IMG/VR virus record: IMGVR_UViG_3300003885_000041
Coordinates: 1 to 27,915 of that record
Strand: one strand, 5' to 3'
Length of the DNA stretch: 27,915 nt
DNA from: a virus
Below are positions 1 to 7,212 of the stretch, piece by piece. The notes beneath the pieces are model-generated. The model had not been told where the DNA came from, made no database searches, and was given only the letters and a program-made list of their open reading frames with translations. The translations under genes were made by a program, and so were the position numbers. Each line of letters starts with the position of its first letter. The stretch's first letter is position 1.

Positions 1-2070
1 ATCGTAGTCCTTGATGCAGAGACATCCCTACACAATGAAGGAGAGCAGGCCGTAGGTGAGCTCAAAGCCGCGCCCTTCCACCCATGCAATTGGGTCGTTT
101 GGATAGGGCTACAGGACCTGAGCGACGAGCTCATCGTAAAGAGCGCTGTGATTACCAAGAAGTTCCCGACGTTCCCTGCAACGATACCTGTACCCACGAC
201 GACGGAAGGGCAACAGCTTATGGTTGTCGGGCACGGTATCAAGTTCGATCTTGAGTTTCTGTGCTCACCCGGTAACACTGAGTGCGAGGCCTGGCGTGAG
301 GCTATCGCCAGCCCAGACTTCTTCATATGGGACACCATGCAAGCTGAGTTCAGGTTATGTGGACAGTCGCGGACCCAGCCATCGCTCGAATGGGTATGCA
401 AGGTGCGGGGCTGGGAGGTGAAGCCGGGGCGCGTGAAGGAATACCAGAGCGCGGGTGTTAGTACCGAGGGCATTCCAGATGAAGAGGTCCAGCCGCACCT
501 AGAGCACGGCATCACTATGACGGTACGACTATTTCAGCACCAAGTACGGGAGTCAGGCAGCAAGGGTATGATGCCTTTAATGCGTGTGGAGATGGATGCA
601 ATCACAGCCACCTGTTGTATGGAAGTAAACGGCATGTACTTCAACAAGGCAGCTGCACGAACACACTTGGTGGATGTGTTACAGCCCAACTGTGATACCC
701 TTCGGGAGGAACTGGCCCAGTTACTAGCAGCTGAGGTAGGGGCACCCGTCGCTATGGTCAATCCGCTGAGCAACCCTTTCCTCACCTCGTACTTCTATGG
801 CGGTGCCTGGAAGTGGCAGCAGCACGAGCTAATGTACCTTGAAGACGGCACACCAGTGCTGTTCAAGACGGGCAAGCATGCGGGGGAGCACAAAGCAAAG
901 ATACAAAAGTACAACTTGGTACTACCGCGGCGCGTCACAGTCACAGACAAGGAGCTAGAGAAAACGTACACCGGGGTGGATGAGGGGCTACTAAATAAGC
1001 TGGTTGCTTGTGGCAAGACCACGCAGACGGATACGGAAATTATACGTAGGTTGCTGGAGCTGCGAGAGCTTAAGAAGCTAGCTAGCACATACTTCGACGG
1101 GTACTCTAAGCTGGTCTGGCCTGACGGTATGATACGTACATCGCTCAACCATGCGATTGCTGCTACCGCACGGCTGACATCGTCAGCGCCTAATCTACAG
1201 AATGCAGGGCACAATGAGGTACGGTCCTACTTCCAGTCACGGTATGAAGGAGGGCACCTACTGGAGGTCGATCTGGTCCAGATTGAAATCGTAGCACAAG
1301 CATTCCTGTCCCAAGACCCGAACATGATGCGGGATATAGAGGAGGGCATTGACTTCCACTGCAAACGTGCGGCACTAACCCAGCACATGACATACGATGA
1401 AATGTACAAGCTTGCCAAGGTAGACGAGGTACCTAAGTATGTAAAGATACGCCAGGGGGCGAAGGAATTCTCATTCCAACGGGCATATGGGGCGGGGGTT
1501 AATACTATTTCGGATAAGACCGGCCTATCTCGTGCGGAGGTTAAGGCGTTTATCTCCGCGGAAGAAGCGGAGTACCCCGAGATTACTGTAATGCAAGACA
1601 AGTGGATTGCAGCCGTCGCGGCGGCGACTAAGCCTAGGCACGGGGTAGTTTGTGGAGAGCTGGTATCTTGCACGGGGGCACGCTACCGCTTTGCGCGGGA
1701 GCTCTTTCGCGGGGACTGGACGTATAAGCCCACTATGATCAAGAACTACCCCATACAAGGACTAGCCGGGGAGATAATGAAGATAATCCTTAGTGAAGTA
1801 CGCAAGTACCTATGGAAGTACAACCACAAGCTTAGGGACCTTGCTCAAGATGCACCGGTACTAATGGCTAACACCGTGCACGACTCTGTGGTATTCGATT
1901 TGCCCGCCTGGGTTAACCCGCCAGAGATTGCCGGGGAGTTGATCGAAGTATTCACGACGGCACGGCAAATAATGAGTCAGCGCTTCGGCCTGGACTTCAA
2001 CTTACCTATACGTGCCGATGCGAAAGTCGGTGTGGACTGGTTTAATATGGAAACTGTAAAAGGAGTATAA
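1..2070 (+). CDS. Family A DNA polymerase with 3'-5' exonuclease domain (5' partial)
   Basis: This is the replicative DNA polymerase of the phage. The reading frame is open from the first base of the window, so the true start lies upstream; a GTG at 148 would cut away motif Exo I and is rejected. Numbering from base 1, Exo I is D5-A-E7 and Exo II is GHGIKFD ending at D83. Exo III is degenerate: the expected Y-x3-D reads H166-LEH-G170. The polymerase domain is complete: ARLTSSAPNLQN near 1165-1200, motif A with D424 followed by QIE, motif B R484-x3-K488-x3-F492-x3-YG, and motif C H627-D628-S. F492 rather than Tyr predicts normal discrimination against dideoxynucleotides. It is first in the visible rightward replication operon. 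Family assignment is very secure; loss of proofreading is inferred. Confidence 0.96.
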   Translation: MVVLDAETSLHNEGEQAVGELKAAPFHPCNWVVWIGLQDLSDELIVKSAVITKKFPTFPATIPVPTTTEGQQLMVVGHGIKFDLEFLCSPGNTECEAWREAIASPDFFIWDTMQAEFRLCGQSRTQPSLEWVCKVRGWEVKPGRVKEYQSAGVSTEGIPDEEVQPHLEHGITMTVRLFQHQVRESGSKGMMPLMRVEMDAITATCCMEVNGMYFNKAAARTHLVDVLQPNCDTLREELAQLLAAEVGAPVAMVNPLSNPFLTSYFYGGAWKWQQHELMYLEDGTPVLFKTGKHAGEHKAKIQKYNLVLPRRVTVTDKELEKTYTGVDEGLLNKLVACGKTTQTDTEIIRRLLELRELKKLASTYFDGYSKLVWPDGMIRTSLNHAIAATARLTSSAPNLQNAGHNEVRSYFQSRYEGGHLLEVDLVQIEIVAQAFLSQDPNMMRDIEEGIDFHCKRAALTQHMTYDEMYKLAKVDEVPKYVKIRQGAKEFSFQRAYGAGVNTISDKTGLSRAEVKAFISAEEAEYPEITVMQDKWIAAVAAATKPRHGVVCGELVSCTGARYRFARELFRGDWTYKPTMIKNYPIQGLAGEIMKIILSEVRKYLWKYNHKLRDLAQDAPVLMANTVHDSVVFDLPAWVNPPEIAGELIEVFTTARQIMSQRFGLDFNLPIRADAKVGVDWFNMETVKGV

Positions 2071-2074
2071 GACA

Positions 2075-2632
2075 TTGGAAAGCATTAAAGGTAAAGTAAA
2101 AGCGTTATCCAAGTTTGGTAATGGCTTCGCCCTCGAAGGTATTAACGGATGGTTCACCACGTATACAGCAGAAGATGTAGCGGGCGCTGTCGTTGGGGCT
2201 ACTGTGGAGTTTAAATACGACACAAAGCCTAACCCGAAGGGGGGCCACTATCTAAACATACAAGGCGCGGTAACCGTAGTGGCTGCTACAGCGGCTGTGA
2301 CCGGTACAGGTAGCGTTGGCTGTGGTACGGACAAGCAATTCCGTACTGTTGAGGAGCTTAATCGCATCGACGCACTGAAGATTGTTGCCGGGCTAGTGGC
2401 CGGGGGGGGCGTGCAACTACCCACCGCTCCAAAGGATGTAGTAATCGCAACTGCGCTAATGGCGGGCGGCTTTGTGGCATGGATCGATGGGCGCTTCGCA
2501 CCTGAGGCACCAGCCGTGGTCACGCTGCCCCTCGAGCCAGTACCAGAGCCTGTACCAGAGCCCGCACTAGAGACGACACCCGAACCTGCCCAGGAACCGA
2601 GCGGTTCGCTCGATGACTTCATGGCAGGGTAA
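2075..2632 (+). CDS. Putative OB-fold ssDNA-binding protein with acidic Pro-rich tail
   Basis: Probably coats single-stranded DNA during replication. It starts at a TTG five bases after the polymerase stop, with a good AGGAG (2061-2065) nine bases upstream; no ATG fits better. Residues 1-65 (GKVKALSKFGNGFAL, then WFTTY, VEFKYDTKPN) look like the small beta-barrel found in many phage ssDNA-binding proteins. The C-terminal third is a flexible Pro-Glu tract (EPVPEPVPEP) ending in SLDDFMAG, an acidic tip like those SSB proteins use to recruit partners. The location between polymerase and exonuclease supports the role. It is not similar enough to T7 gp2.5 for a gene symbol. What is seen: beta-rich N-terminus, acidic tail, neighbours. 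The function is inferred. Confidence 0.7.
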   Translation: MESIKGKVKALSKFGNGFALEGINGWFTTYTAEDVAGAVVGATVEFKYDTKPNPKGGHYLNIQGAVTVVAATAAVTGTGSVGCGTDKQFRTVEELNRIDALKIVAGLVAGGGVQLPTAPKDVVIATALMAGGFVAWIDGRFAPEAPAVVTLPLEPVPEPVPEPALETTPEPAQEPSGSLDDFMAG

Positions 2633-2640
2633 CTGACACA

Positions 2641-2658
2641 AGGCACATGGACGTGCCT
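2641..2658 (+). promoter_or_regulatory. Intergenic hairpin upstream of the exonuclease gene
   Basis: AGGCAC and GTGCCT form a perfect 6-bp stem with a 6-base loop in the short gap before the exonuclease start. No T-run follows, so it is not a classical terminator. It might affect mRNA processing or translation of the next gene, or be chance. Confidence 0.3.
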
Positions 2659-2674
2659 ACTTGAGGACATGCGA

Positions 2675-3568
2675 ATGAGAACAGCTCTTATTGATTTGGA
2701 TGGGCTCGTGTATGCGGCGGCATGCGTGGTCGAGACTGTGTACTATGAGCTTGACGGCATACGCTTTGACTACAAGACACAGGCCAAAGAGTACGCCGAG
2801 GAGAACGGACTTGACGTACGCGACATAGAACAGAAGGTGGATGCGCAACCAGTACAGAATGCCCTCAGTATCCTTAAGGATATGATACCTGCTAACGTGG
2901 TGAAGAGTGGGGCTGACCGGTGCGAACTGTTCCTAACCCCGGGCAAAGGTGGTGAAGATCGCCCGTTCCGGTTTGACATCTATCCCGAGTACAAGGCCAA
3001 CCGCGTTGGCAAGCACAAGCCCGTATATCTGAAGGCGTGCCGAGCATATGCCGTGAAGCACTTCGGCGCTATTATCACCTCACACATGGAGGCTGATGAC
3101 ATGATCGCCATACGTGCAGCAGAGTTACGCGCCCAGGGCGAGGACTTCGTCATCATCACGCGGGATAAGGACTTGCAACAGATTGCTGGTGACTTCTACA
3201 ACCATGAGAAGCATACAGGTATGACGGTTACAATCTCCCAAGCGCGGTTCAACCTGTTCTACCAAGTACTGATCGGGGACTCCGTGGACAATATTAAGGG
3301 ATGCCCCAACGTAGGACCAGCCAAGGCCCGGAAGGCACTGAAGCACTGCGAGACTGAGGAGGACTACCTAGGGGTATGCCAGTGGTTGTACATGCAAGCC
3401 TGCGTACGGCTCGATGAGAAGGCGTCCCAGGAGGAAGCTAAAGACCTTGGCCTTGACACGCCGGTACCGACGAACTACGCTGAGGTGCAAGCTATAGCAG
3501 ACAGGGAGTTGCGATTGAACTTCAGGCTTGTCCGCATGATCACTAACCGGCAGGACGCGAAGAGATGA
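2675..3568 (+). CDS. 5'-3' exonuclease (T7 gp6 / FEN-like family)
   Basis: Removes RNA primers and trims 5' ends during replication and recombination. The metal-binding acidic motifs of the FEN/5'-exonuclease fold are present: LIDLDG at the N-terminus, YPEYKANR, the MEADDMIA cluster, RDKDLQQI, then IGDSVDNIKGCPNVGPAKA, the helix-3-turn-helix with its conserved Asp residues. Length (297 residues) is right for a stand-alone phage enzyme. Two in-frame ATGs occur at 2669 and 2675; the second is preferred because GAGGA (2663-2667) lies seven bases before it but only one or two before the first. The stop overlaps the endonuclease I start by 4 bases (ATGA), indicating translational coupling. Family identity is secure. 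Confidence 0.95.
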   Translation: MRTALIDLDGLVYAAACVVETVYYELDGIRFDYKTQAKEYAEENGLDVRDIEQKVDAQPVQNALSILKDMIPANVVKSGADRCELFLTPGKGGEDRPFRFDIYPEYKANRVGKHKPVYLKACRAYAVKHFGAIITSHMEADDMIAIRAAELRAQGEDFVIITRDKDLQQIAGDFYNHEKHTGMTVTISQARFNLFYQVLIGDSVDNIKGCPNVGPAKARKALKHCETEEDYLGVCQWLYMQACVRLDEKASQEEAKDLGLDTPVPTNYAEVQAIADRELRLNFRLVRMITNRQDAKR

Positions 3569-3960
3569 GGTCGGGCTATGAATTCCAGATACGAGATGAC
3601 CTACGGAGACGCAGTGTTGACTTCGAGTACGAATCAGAAGTCCTTGAGTATGTGTCAACCGTACGGGGTGGGAAGTGTTGTGACTGCGGAGGCACAAAGG
3701 TAGGGAAAGGGCGTAAGTACACACCAGACTTCGTTATTGTACGGGGGGATTACAGCAAGTTATATATCGAGGCAAAAGGGCGGCTTACAAGTACAGACCG
3801 CTCTAAGATGCGCGACGTAAAGAAAGCACATCCCCATCTAGACATACGCCTACTGTTCCAGGCACGCTACGGCAAAGCCAAGGCCGACGTTAGTCAGTGG
3901 GCAGAGAAGTTCGGGTTTGATTATGCATTTGGCATTGAGGTACCACAGACATGGCTCTAA
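3565..3960 (+). CDS. Endonuclease I, Holliday-junction resolvase (T7 gp3-like)
   Basis: Resolves branched DNA before packaging and, by analogy with T7, helps degrade host DNA. The T7 endonuclease I pattern is followed closely: MRSGYE (E6 matching the T7 catalytic Glu20), DFEYESE, YTPDF with D55, YIEAKG with E69 and K71, then DRSKMRDVKKAHPHLDIRLLF. D55, E69 and K71 complete the PD-(D/E)xK-type site. Length (131 residues) is close to the T7 enzyme. An oddity is the Cys cluster C38-C39-x-C41 followed by GG between the first Glu and the PD motif, where T7 has a Cys-free loop; it might bind a metal. The start overlaps the exonuclease stop by 4 bases. Confidence 0.93.
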   Translation: MRSGYEFQIRDDLRRRSVDFEYESEVLEYVSTVRGGKCCDCGGTKVGKGRKYTPDFVIVRGDYSKLYIEAKGRLTSTDRSKMRDVKKAHPHLDIRLLFQARYGKAKADVSQWAEKFGFDYAFGIEVPQTWL

Positions 3961-4415
3961 ACAGACAAGATAAAGAAGCACCTATCATTGGTACCGAGCC
4001 TCAGCCCCAGCACCAGCGCCTGCGCCTGCAAGTAGGACAGGTGTGCTCCGCTATGCTGGTCGACCTAGACTTTGCCGACCCGGTAGTACACAGTGAGACC
4101 ATGTACGTAGACTACATCGCCGCCCACCATAGCCGGGTACTACAAGAGTACTGGGAAGAGATAGGGGAGCCCAAGTACGTACGCTATCCCGAGACCTGGT
4201 GGGATCATCTGAAGCTGACTGTACTAGAGGGTAAAGGCGACTTCCTTCGGGGGGTGGTGGGTCGCATGAGGCCTGTTGCCTACACGGTGGAAACCCTTGA
4301 GCCCCGAGCGGTCTTCAAACATATGGACTTACCTCCGGGTGTGCGCAACAGCATTCAGTACTATACAGTACCTATGAAAGGTAGGCGCCCGCTGGAGGAT
4401 TACGCACATGGGTAA
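3951..4415 (+). CDS. Hypothetical protein in replication operon
   Basis: I do not recognise this 154-residue protein. It is soluble, without membrane segments, Cys clusters or low complexity. Its centre is rich in aromatic residues and His (YVDYIAAHHSRVLQEYWEEIGEPKYVRYPETWWDHLKL), and it ends in a basic stretch (PMKGRRPLEDYAHG). The start is supported by a GAGG about nine bases upstream. It overlaps endonuclease I by 10 bases and the next gene by 8 bases, so it is part of the coupled operon and very probably translated. Its position suggests a DNA-metabolism or host-takeover role, but nothing in the sequence shows one. Confidence 0.8.
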   Translation: MALNRQDKEAPIIGTEPQPQHQRLRLQVGQVCSAMLVDLDFADPVVHSETMYVDYIAAHHSRVLQEYWEEIGEPKYVRYPETWWDHLKLTVLEGKGDFLRGVVGRMRPVAYTVETLEPRAVFKHMDLPPGVRNSIQYYTVPMKGRRPLEDYAHG

Positions 4416-4926
4416 GACTGTAGGACTAGTGACGCCCGAGGGCCGGGAATGCACCAGCTGTGCTATCTTCAAGCTCTGGTCGGAGTACTGCATTGGTAGT
4501 TCAGCAAGGGGGCATGCGGCTATGTGCCGAGAGTGCCGCAATACCCAGCAGCAAGCGTACCGCACTAAAGTAGGACGGGCAAAGGACCGCCGCTACGAGA
4601 AAACCAAAAAGGGTTTCTTGATGCGGCTGTACAGGAATATGCAATCCCGGGTTACCGGGGTACAGCGCGCAAAGTGGCATCTGTACGCTGGGATCAAGCT
4701 ACTGCCTCGGGAAATGTTCTATAAGTGGGCAGAGAACTCAATAGAGTTTCATAGGCTATTCGCTCTGTGGGAGGTGCAGGGGCACCCAATGAAGCAGACC
4801 CCCTCTGTGGACAGGGTAGACTCGTTCTACGGGTACGAGATATGGAACATGGAGTGGGTTACTCATTCCGAGAACAGTAGGCGGGCGACAACCCGCAGCA
4901 TACGGGGGTGCAGTTATGCAGCTTAA
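4408..4926 (+). CDS. Zinc-finger / HNH-like endonuclease-family protein
   Basis: Probable DNA-binding or nuclease protein of 172 residues. The N-terminus has a CxxC pair (C15, C18) and a second pair (C40, C43), consistent with a zinc ribbon. The middle is strongly basic. The C-terminal third carries PSVDRVDSFYGYEIWNMEW followed by VTHSENSRR, which resembles the second half of phage HNH domains (DR-D...GY..N..WVT..EN). Arg takes the place of the first His of a canonical HNH motif, so nuclease activity is uncertain. It could be a free-standing homing-type endonuclease, but both ends overlap neighbouring genes (8 and 11 bases), arguing for a long-established operon member. An AGGAG-type ribosome site precedes the ATG. 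Confidence 0.8.
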   Translation: MGKTVGLVTPEGRECTSCAIFKLWSEYCIGSSARGHAAMCRECRNTQQQAYRTKVGRAKDRRYEKTKKGFLMRLYRNMQSRVTGVQRAKWHLYAGIKLLPREMFYKWAENSIEFHRLFALWEVQGHPMKQTPSVDRVDSFYGYEIWNMEWVTHSENSRRATTRSIRGCSYAA

Positions 4927-5635
4927 CACCAAAGGCAAGGAACGAGTACTTGTGATACCAGACATACAGGCCCCGTTTGAGCACAAGGACACTGTGCCGT
5001 TCCTGAAGGCGGTACACGAGGCTATAGACGCCACGAGTGTAGTGTGTATAGGGGACTCCATGGACGCCTGTGCACTCTCTCGTTGGGCCACAGACCCAGA
5101 CGGGCACAGTGCTGGGTCTGAGTACAGGCATGCTATCGCGCATCTACAGCCCCTGTACGAGGCGTTCCCCATTGCGAAGGAGGTTATGTCAAACCACAAT
5201 GAACGTATAGCGAAGCGCGCCTTTGACGGGGGCATACCACGTGCCTTTATGCGGTCGTACGAAGAGATTATGGCGTACCCACCAGGCTGGTCTATTCACC
5301 CCTGGATAGAGGTCGACGGGGTAATGTATGAGCACGGGCATGCCCATGGGGGGATGTATGCAGCCCGCAATGCTGCTGCTGCCAACGGGCAGAGCACAGT
5401 GATCGGCCACCACCACTCACATGGCTCCGTGTTTTACATCGCGAACAGGAGAAACATGATCTTTGGGATGAACGTAGGCTGTCTCATTGATGTTGAGGCC
5501 TACGCCTTTGCTTATGCAGCGGACTCTAAGTTTAAGCCCACCTTGGGAACGGGTATAGTTTTGCACGGGGTACCGTACTTCGTGCCTATGCCGATTGATG
5601 AACGCAAACGCTGGACAGGAGATCTTATACTATGA
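4916..5635 (+). CDS. Calcineurin-like metallophosphoesterase
   Basis: Dinuclear-metal phosphoesterase of 239 residues. The family motifs appear in order: PDIQ (D16, with Gln18 where the usual DxH has His), IGDSMD (D47), SNHNER (N93-H94), a His-rich EHGHAHGG from H140, and GHHHSHG (164-170). Such enzymes are common in replication operons of T7-like and SIO1-like podoviruses; the substrate is unknown and may be a nucleotide or a nucleic-acid end. It overlaps the upstream gene by 11 bases and the downstream gene by 4, so it is translationally coupled. The fold assignment is secure; the substrate cannot be told from sequence. Confidence 0.9.
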   Translation: MQLNTKGKERVLVIPDIQAPFEHKDTVPFLKAVHEAIDATSVVCIGDSMDACALSRWATDPDGHSAGSEYRHAIAHLQPLYEAFPIAKEVMSNHNERIAKRAFDGGIPRAFMRSYEEIMAYPPGWSIHPWIEVDGVMYEHGHAHGGMYAARNAAAANGQSTVIGHHHSHGSVFYIANRRNMIFGMNVGCLIDVEAYAFAYAADSKFKPTLGTGIVLHGVPYFVPMPIDERKRWTGDLIL

Positions 5636-6048
5636 CAGACCAAGTAACCTTTATCACAAAGGAAACCGTAAACCACACCACCGAGGACGACGACGGCAAT
5701 ATCGTTGTGTCAACAACCAAGCACCCCTGGAGCGACGAGGAGCTACTCGACAGGCTGATGCAGCACTCCACGGATATCTTTAGTGTGCCCGTAGAGCATG
5801 CAAAGGCAGTGCTGCGCCCCCAGGGCAACTACCAGGAGATACCAATGGGACTGATCGAGGAGGCAGCGGAGCAGGAGATCCAGAACGCAGCCATTCCCCA
5901 CACTAACCCTGTTGAAGAGGTGGACCACGTAGCCCAGTCCCCTGCGGAGAAGGAAGAAGGGAAGGCCCCAACCGAGGCAGTAGGGAAAGGGCCACAGACT
6001 GGTCGTGACGCACGTCCCGCACGAAAGAACAATGCTAAGTCCAAATAG
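5632..6048 (+). CDS. Hypothetical acidic protein with basic, disordered C-terminus
   Basis: A 138-residue protein I do not recognise. The N-terminal half is acidic (TEDDDGN, WSDEELLDRLMQ) with short predicted helices. From about residue 90 it is low-complexity and probably disordered, rich in Glu, Pro and Ala. The last 25 residues are strongly basic (GRDARPARKNNAKSK), suggesting nucleic-acid contact. The start is supported by AGGAG about ten bases upstream and a 4-base ATGA overlap with the phosphoesterase stop. No function can be assigned. Confidence 0.78.
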   Translation: MTDQVTFITKETVNHTTEDDDGNIVVSTTKHPWSDEELLDRLMQHSTDIFSVPVEHAKAVLRPQGNYQEIPMGLIEEAAEQEIQNAAIPHTNPVEEVDHVAQSPAEKEEGKAPTEAVGKGPQTGRDARPARKNNAKSK

Positions 6049-6340
6049 GGACAGCCTGCTACAATACGTACTGGAAGAGGCGGCCCACATACGGCGGGCC
6101 GCCGACCAGTTACTTGACCTTGTAAGTGAGGAACTATATCATGGTAACAAGCAATGCGGCTGTGTCGGTCATGCCCTACGAGATCTGCCCGGGGGTGGAG
6201 TCAATGGAGGCGATCAAACTAGTGCTGGAGGGATTACATCTACCTCCGCACCAGTCCTTCCTATTAGGGAATCTCCTAGAGTGCCGCCTGCAAGCGGGGG
6301 ACCAAGGTGGCAGGTCTCAGGATATCGCAGAAGCAAATGA
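6032..6340 (+). CDS. Possible small overlapping protein
   Basis: A candidate of 102 residues beginning inside the end of the preceding gene. Its first 35-40 residues (SLLQYVLEEAAHIRRAAD, then QLLDLVSEEL) form a convincing amphipathic helix with codon choice like its neighbours (cta, gta, tac, ata), and it is the only frame that fills 6049-6140. The remainder overlaps the DUF3310-like gene in another frame, turns Gly/Pro/Ser-rich and looks like a shadow. The ribosome-binding site is weak. It may be a genuine overlapping gene, a leader peptide coupling translation to the next gene, or an older gene whose end was lost. Confidence is low. Confidence 0.38.
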   Translation: MLSPNRDSLLQYVLEEAAHIRRAADQLLDLVSEELYHGNKQCGCVGHALRDLPGGGVNGGDQTSAGGITSTSAPVLPIRESPRVPPASGGPRWQVSGYRRSK

Positions 6341-6479
6341 GTACAAACGGCTCCTGTATAAGTACGGCGCTGGGCATCTGCCCCTACGGCCAATCGGCTC
6401 TGCGTTGTGGCCTGCTAGTTTTAATGTTGAGTCTGGCCTCATGCGGCTTCGTGACGACGGGAGGACCCCTAACAAATGA
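6141..6479 (+). CDS. DUF3310-like protein
   Basis: A 112-residue protein with the signature of the DUF3310 family, which includes the C-terminal part of T7 gp1.7 (reported as a nucleotide kinase in T7). The visible pattern is PGVESMEAIKLVLEGL, then SFLLGN (G43-N44) followed by an Arg-containing helix, then SQDIAEANEYKRLLY. It matches the family scheme of pG-E-ida, GN--KY-R and DL-KA--Y. The ATG at 6141 is preferred over the upstream GTG at 6126 because GAGGA (6128-6132) is eight bases before it. The Lys of the usual GNxxKYxxR segment is Glu here (GNLLECR), so activity may differ. The stop overlaps the holin-like start by 4 bases. Confidence 0.68.
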   Translation: MVTSNAAVSVMPYEICPGVESMEAIKLVLEGLHLPPHQSFLLGNLLECRLQAGDQGGRSQDIAEANEYKRLLYKYGAGHLPLRPIGSALWPASFNVESGLMRLRDDGRTPNK

Positions 6480-6877
6480 TACCTCTCGAACTATTGACGA
6501 TGGGCGCGAGTGCTGTGGTGGGTGGAGTACTGAAGATCATGGACAGGAAGGCGGACAGGGAAGACCGCCTGCTAGACAAGGTGCAGGGGGAGCGCAAAGC
6601 GATCCGCAGTACAGTGAACCCCCAGTTGCAGTGGACACGGCGGACAATAGCCCTGACCGTAGTGTTCGCTGTGATGGTGCTACCAAAGCTAGCTGCCCTG
6701 GCAGGCTATCCCGTGTACTTTGGTATTCAGCAGCAGTCATCTTTCTTATGGGGCTTATTCCAGTCTGGGGCAGGTATAGAGCTGTATCGCGTAGGCGGAA
6801 TGCCAATACTTCCACTTGACACACACACACTAGCCGCTGTGATCGGGCTCTATTTTGGCGGAGGGAGATCAAGATGA
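6476..6877 (+). CDS. Holin-like membrane protein (GTA holin 3TM type)
   Basis: A 133-residue membrane protein, likely the phage holin that opens the inner membrane at lysis. It has a short hydrophobic N-terminus (about 6-20), a charged stretch (KIMDRKADREDRLLDKVQ), a strong transmembrane helix near 57-75 (TIALTVVFAVMVLPKLAAL), and a C-terminal hydrophobic segment (118-129) ending YFGGGRSR. The PLDTHTLAAVIGLYFG ending and three-segment plan resemble holins of the gene-transfer-agent 3TM family. A GGGAGG ribosome site precedes the ATG. It overlaps both neighbours by 4 bases. No endolysin is next to it; the only lysozyme domain in the window is on the ejection protein. The function is inferred from topology and family resemblance. 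Confidence 0.65.
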   Translation: MIPLELLTMGASAVVGGVLKIMDRKADREDRLLDKVQGERKAIRSTVNPQLQWTRRTIALTVVFAVMVLPKLAALAGYPVYFGIQQQSSFLWGLFQSGAGIELYRVGGMPILPLDTHTLAAVIGLYFGGGRSR

Positions 6878-7212
6878 TGAACGAATTCTTACTACTGGGT
6901 ATAGGTGTGTTCACACTTATCTTAGCACCTGTCATGTGGTTTGTGAGCTACTACGGCAACAGGTACCAAGCAGAAATGGACGCGTCCCTGGAGGGTCTCA
7001 CCGGCCCGGTGTCTGACGAGTTCCTGTTTGTTACTGCACTGTATGCACTACACCAAAGTATGGTGGAGGCCGCAACGAACTTCTACCCGGTGCCAACGGA
7101 AACGGACGCAGCCCTAACTAAGCACGCCACCAGACTACGGGCAGTGATCGAGGACCACAGGCGCAGGTGCGCTGATACAAGGCGCAGGAAGTACAATCTA
7201 GGGGAAACGTGA
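6874..7212 (+). CDS. Small membrane-anchored hypothetical protein
   Basis: A 112-residue protein starting with a clear transmembrane helix (residues 4-27, LLLGIGVFTLILAPVMWFV) followed by a soluble, mainly helical domain and a very basic C-terminus (EDHRRRCADTRRRKYN). The N-terminal anchor plus a helical tail directly after a holin-like gene would fit an inner-membrane spanin subunit, but no strong coiled coil is visible and no credible outer-membrane partner exists, so this is only a suggestion. It is coupled to the holin gene (ATGA overlap) and to the next gene (TGATG). ATG 6874 and ATG 6877 are both possible starts. Confidence 0.72.
   Translation: MMNEFLLLGIGVFTLILAPVMWFVSYYGNRYQAEMDASLEGLTGPVSDEFLFVTALYALHQSMVEAATNFYPVPTETDAALTKHATRLRAVIEDHRRRCADTRRRKYNLGET

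Noticed and set aside
5042-5070. Loss of activity in the metallophosphoesterase because DxH reads DIQ
   Set aside because: All other metal motifs are intact, and I recall Gln at this place in phage relatives, so this is not good evidence for inactivation.
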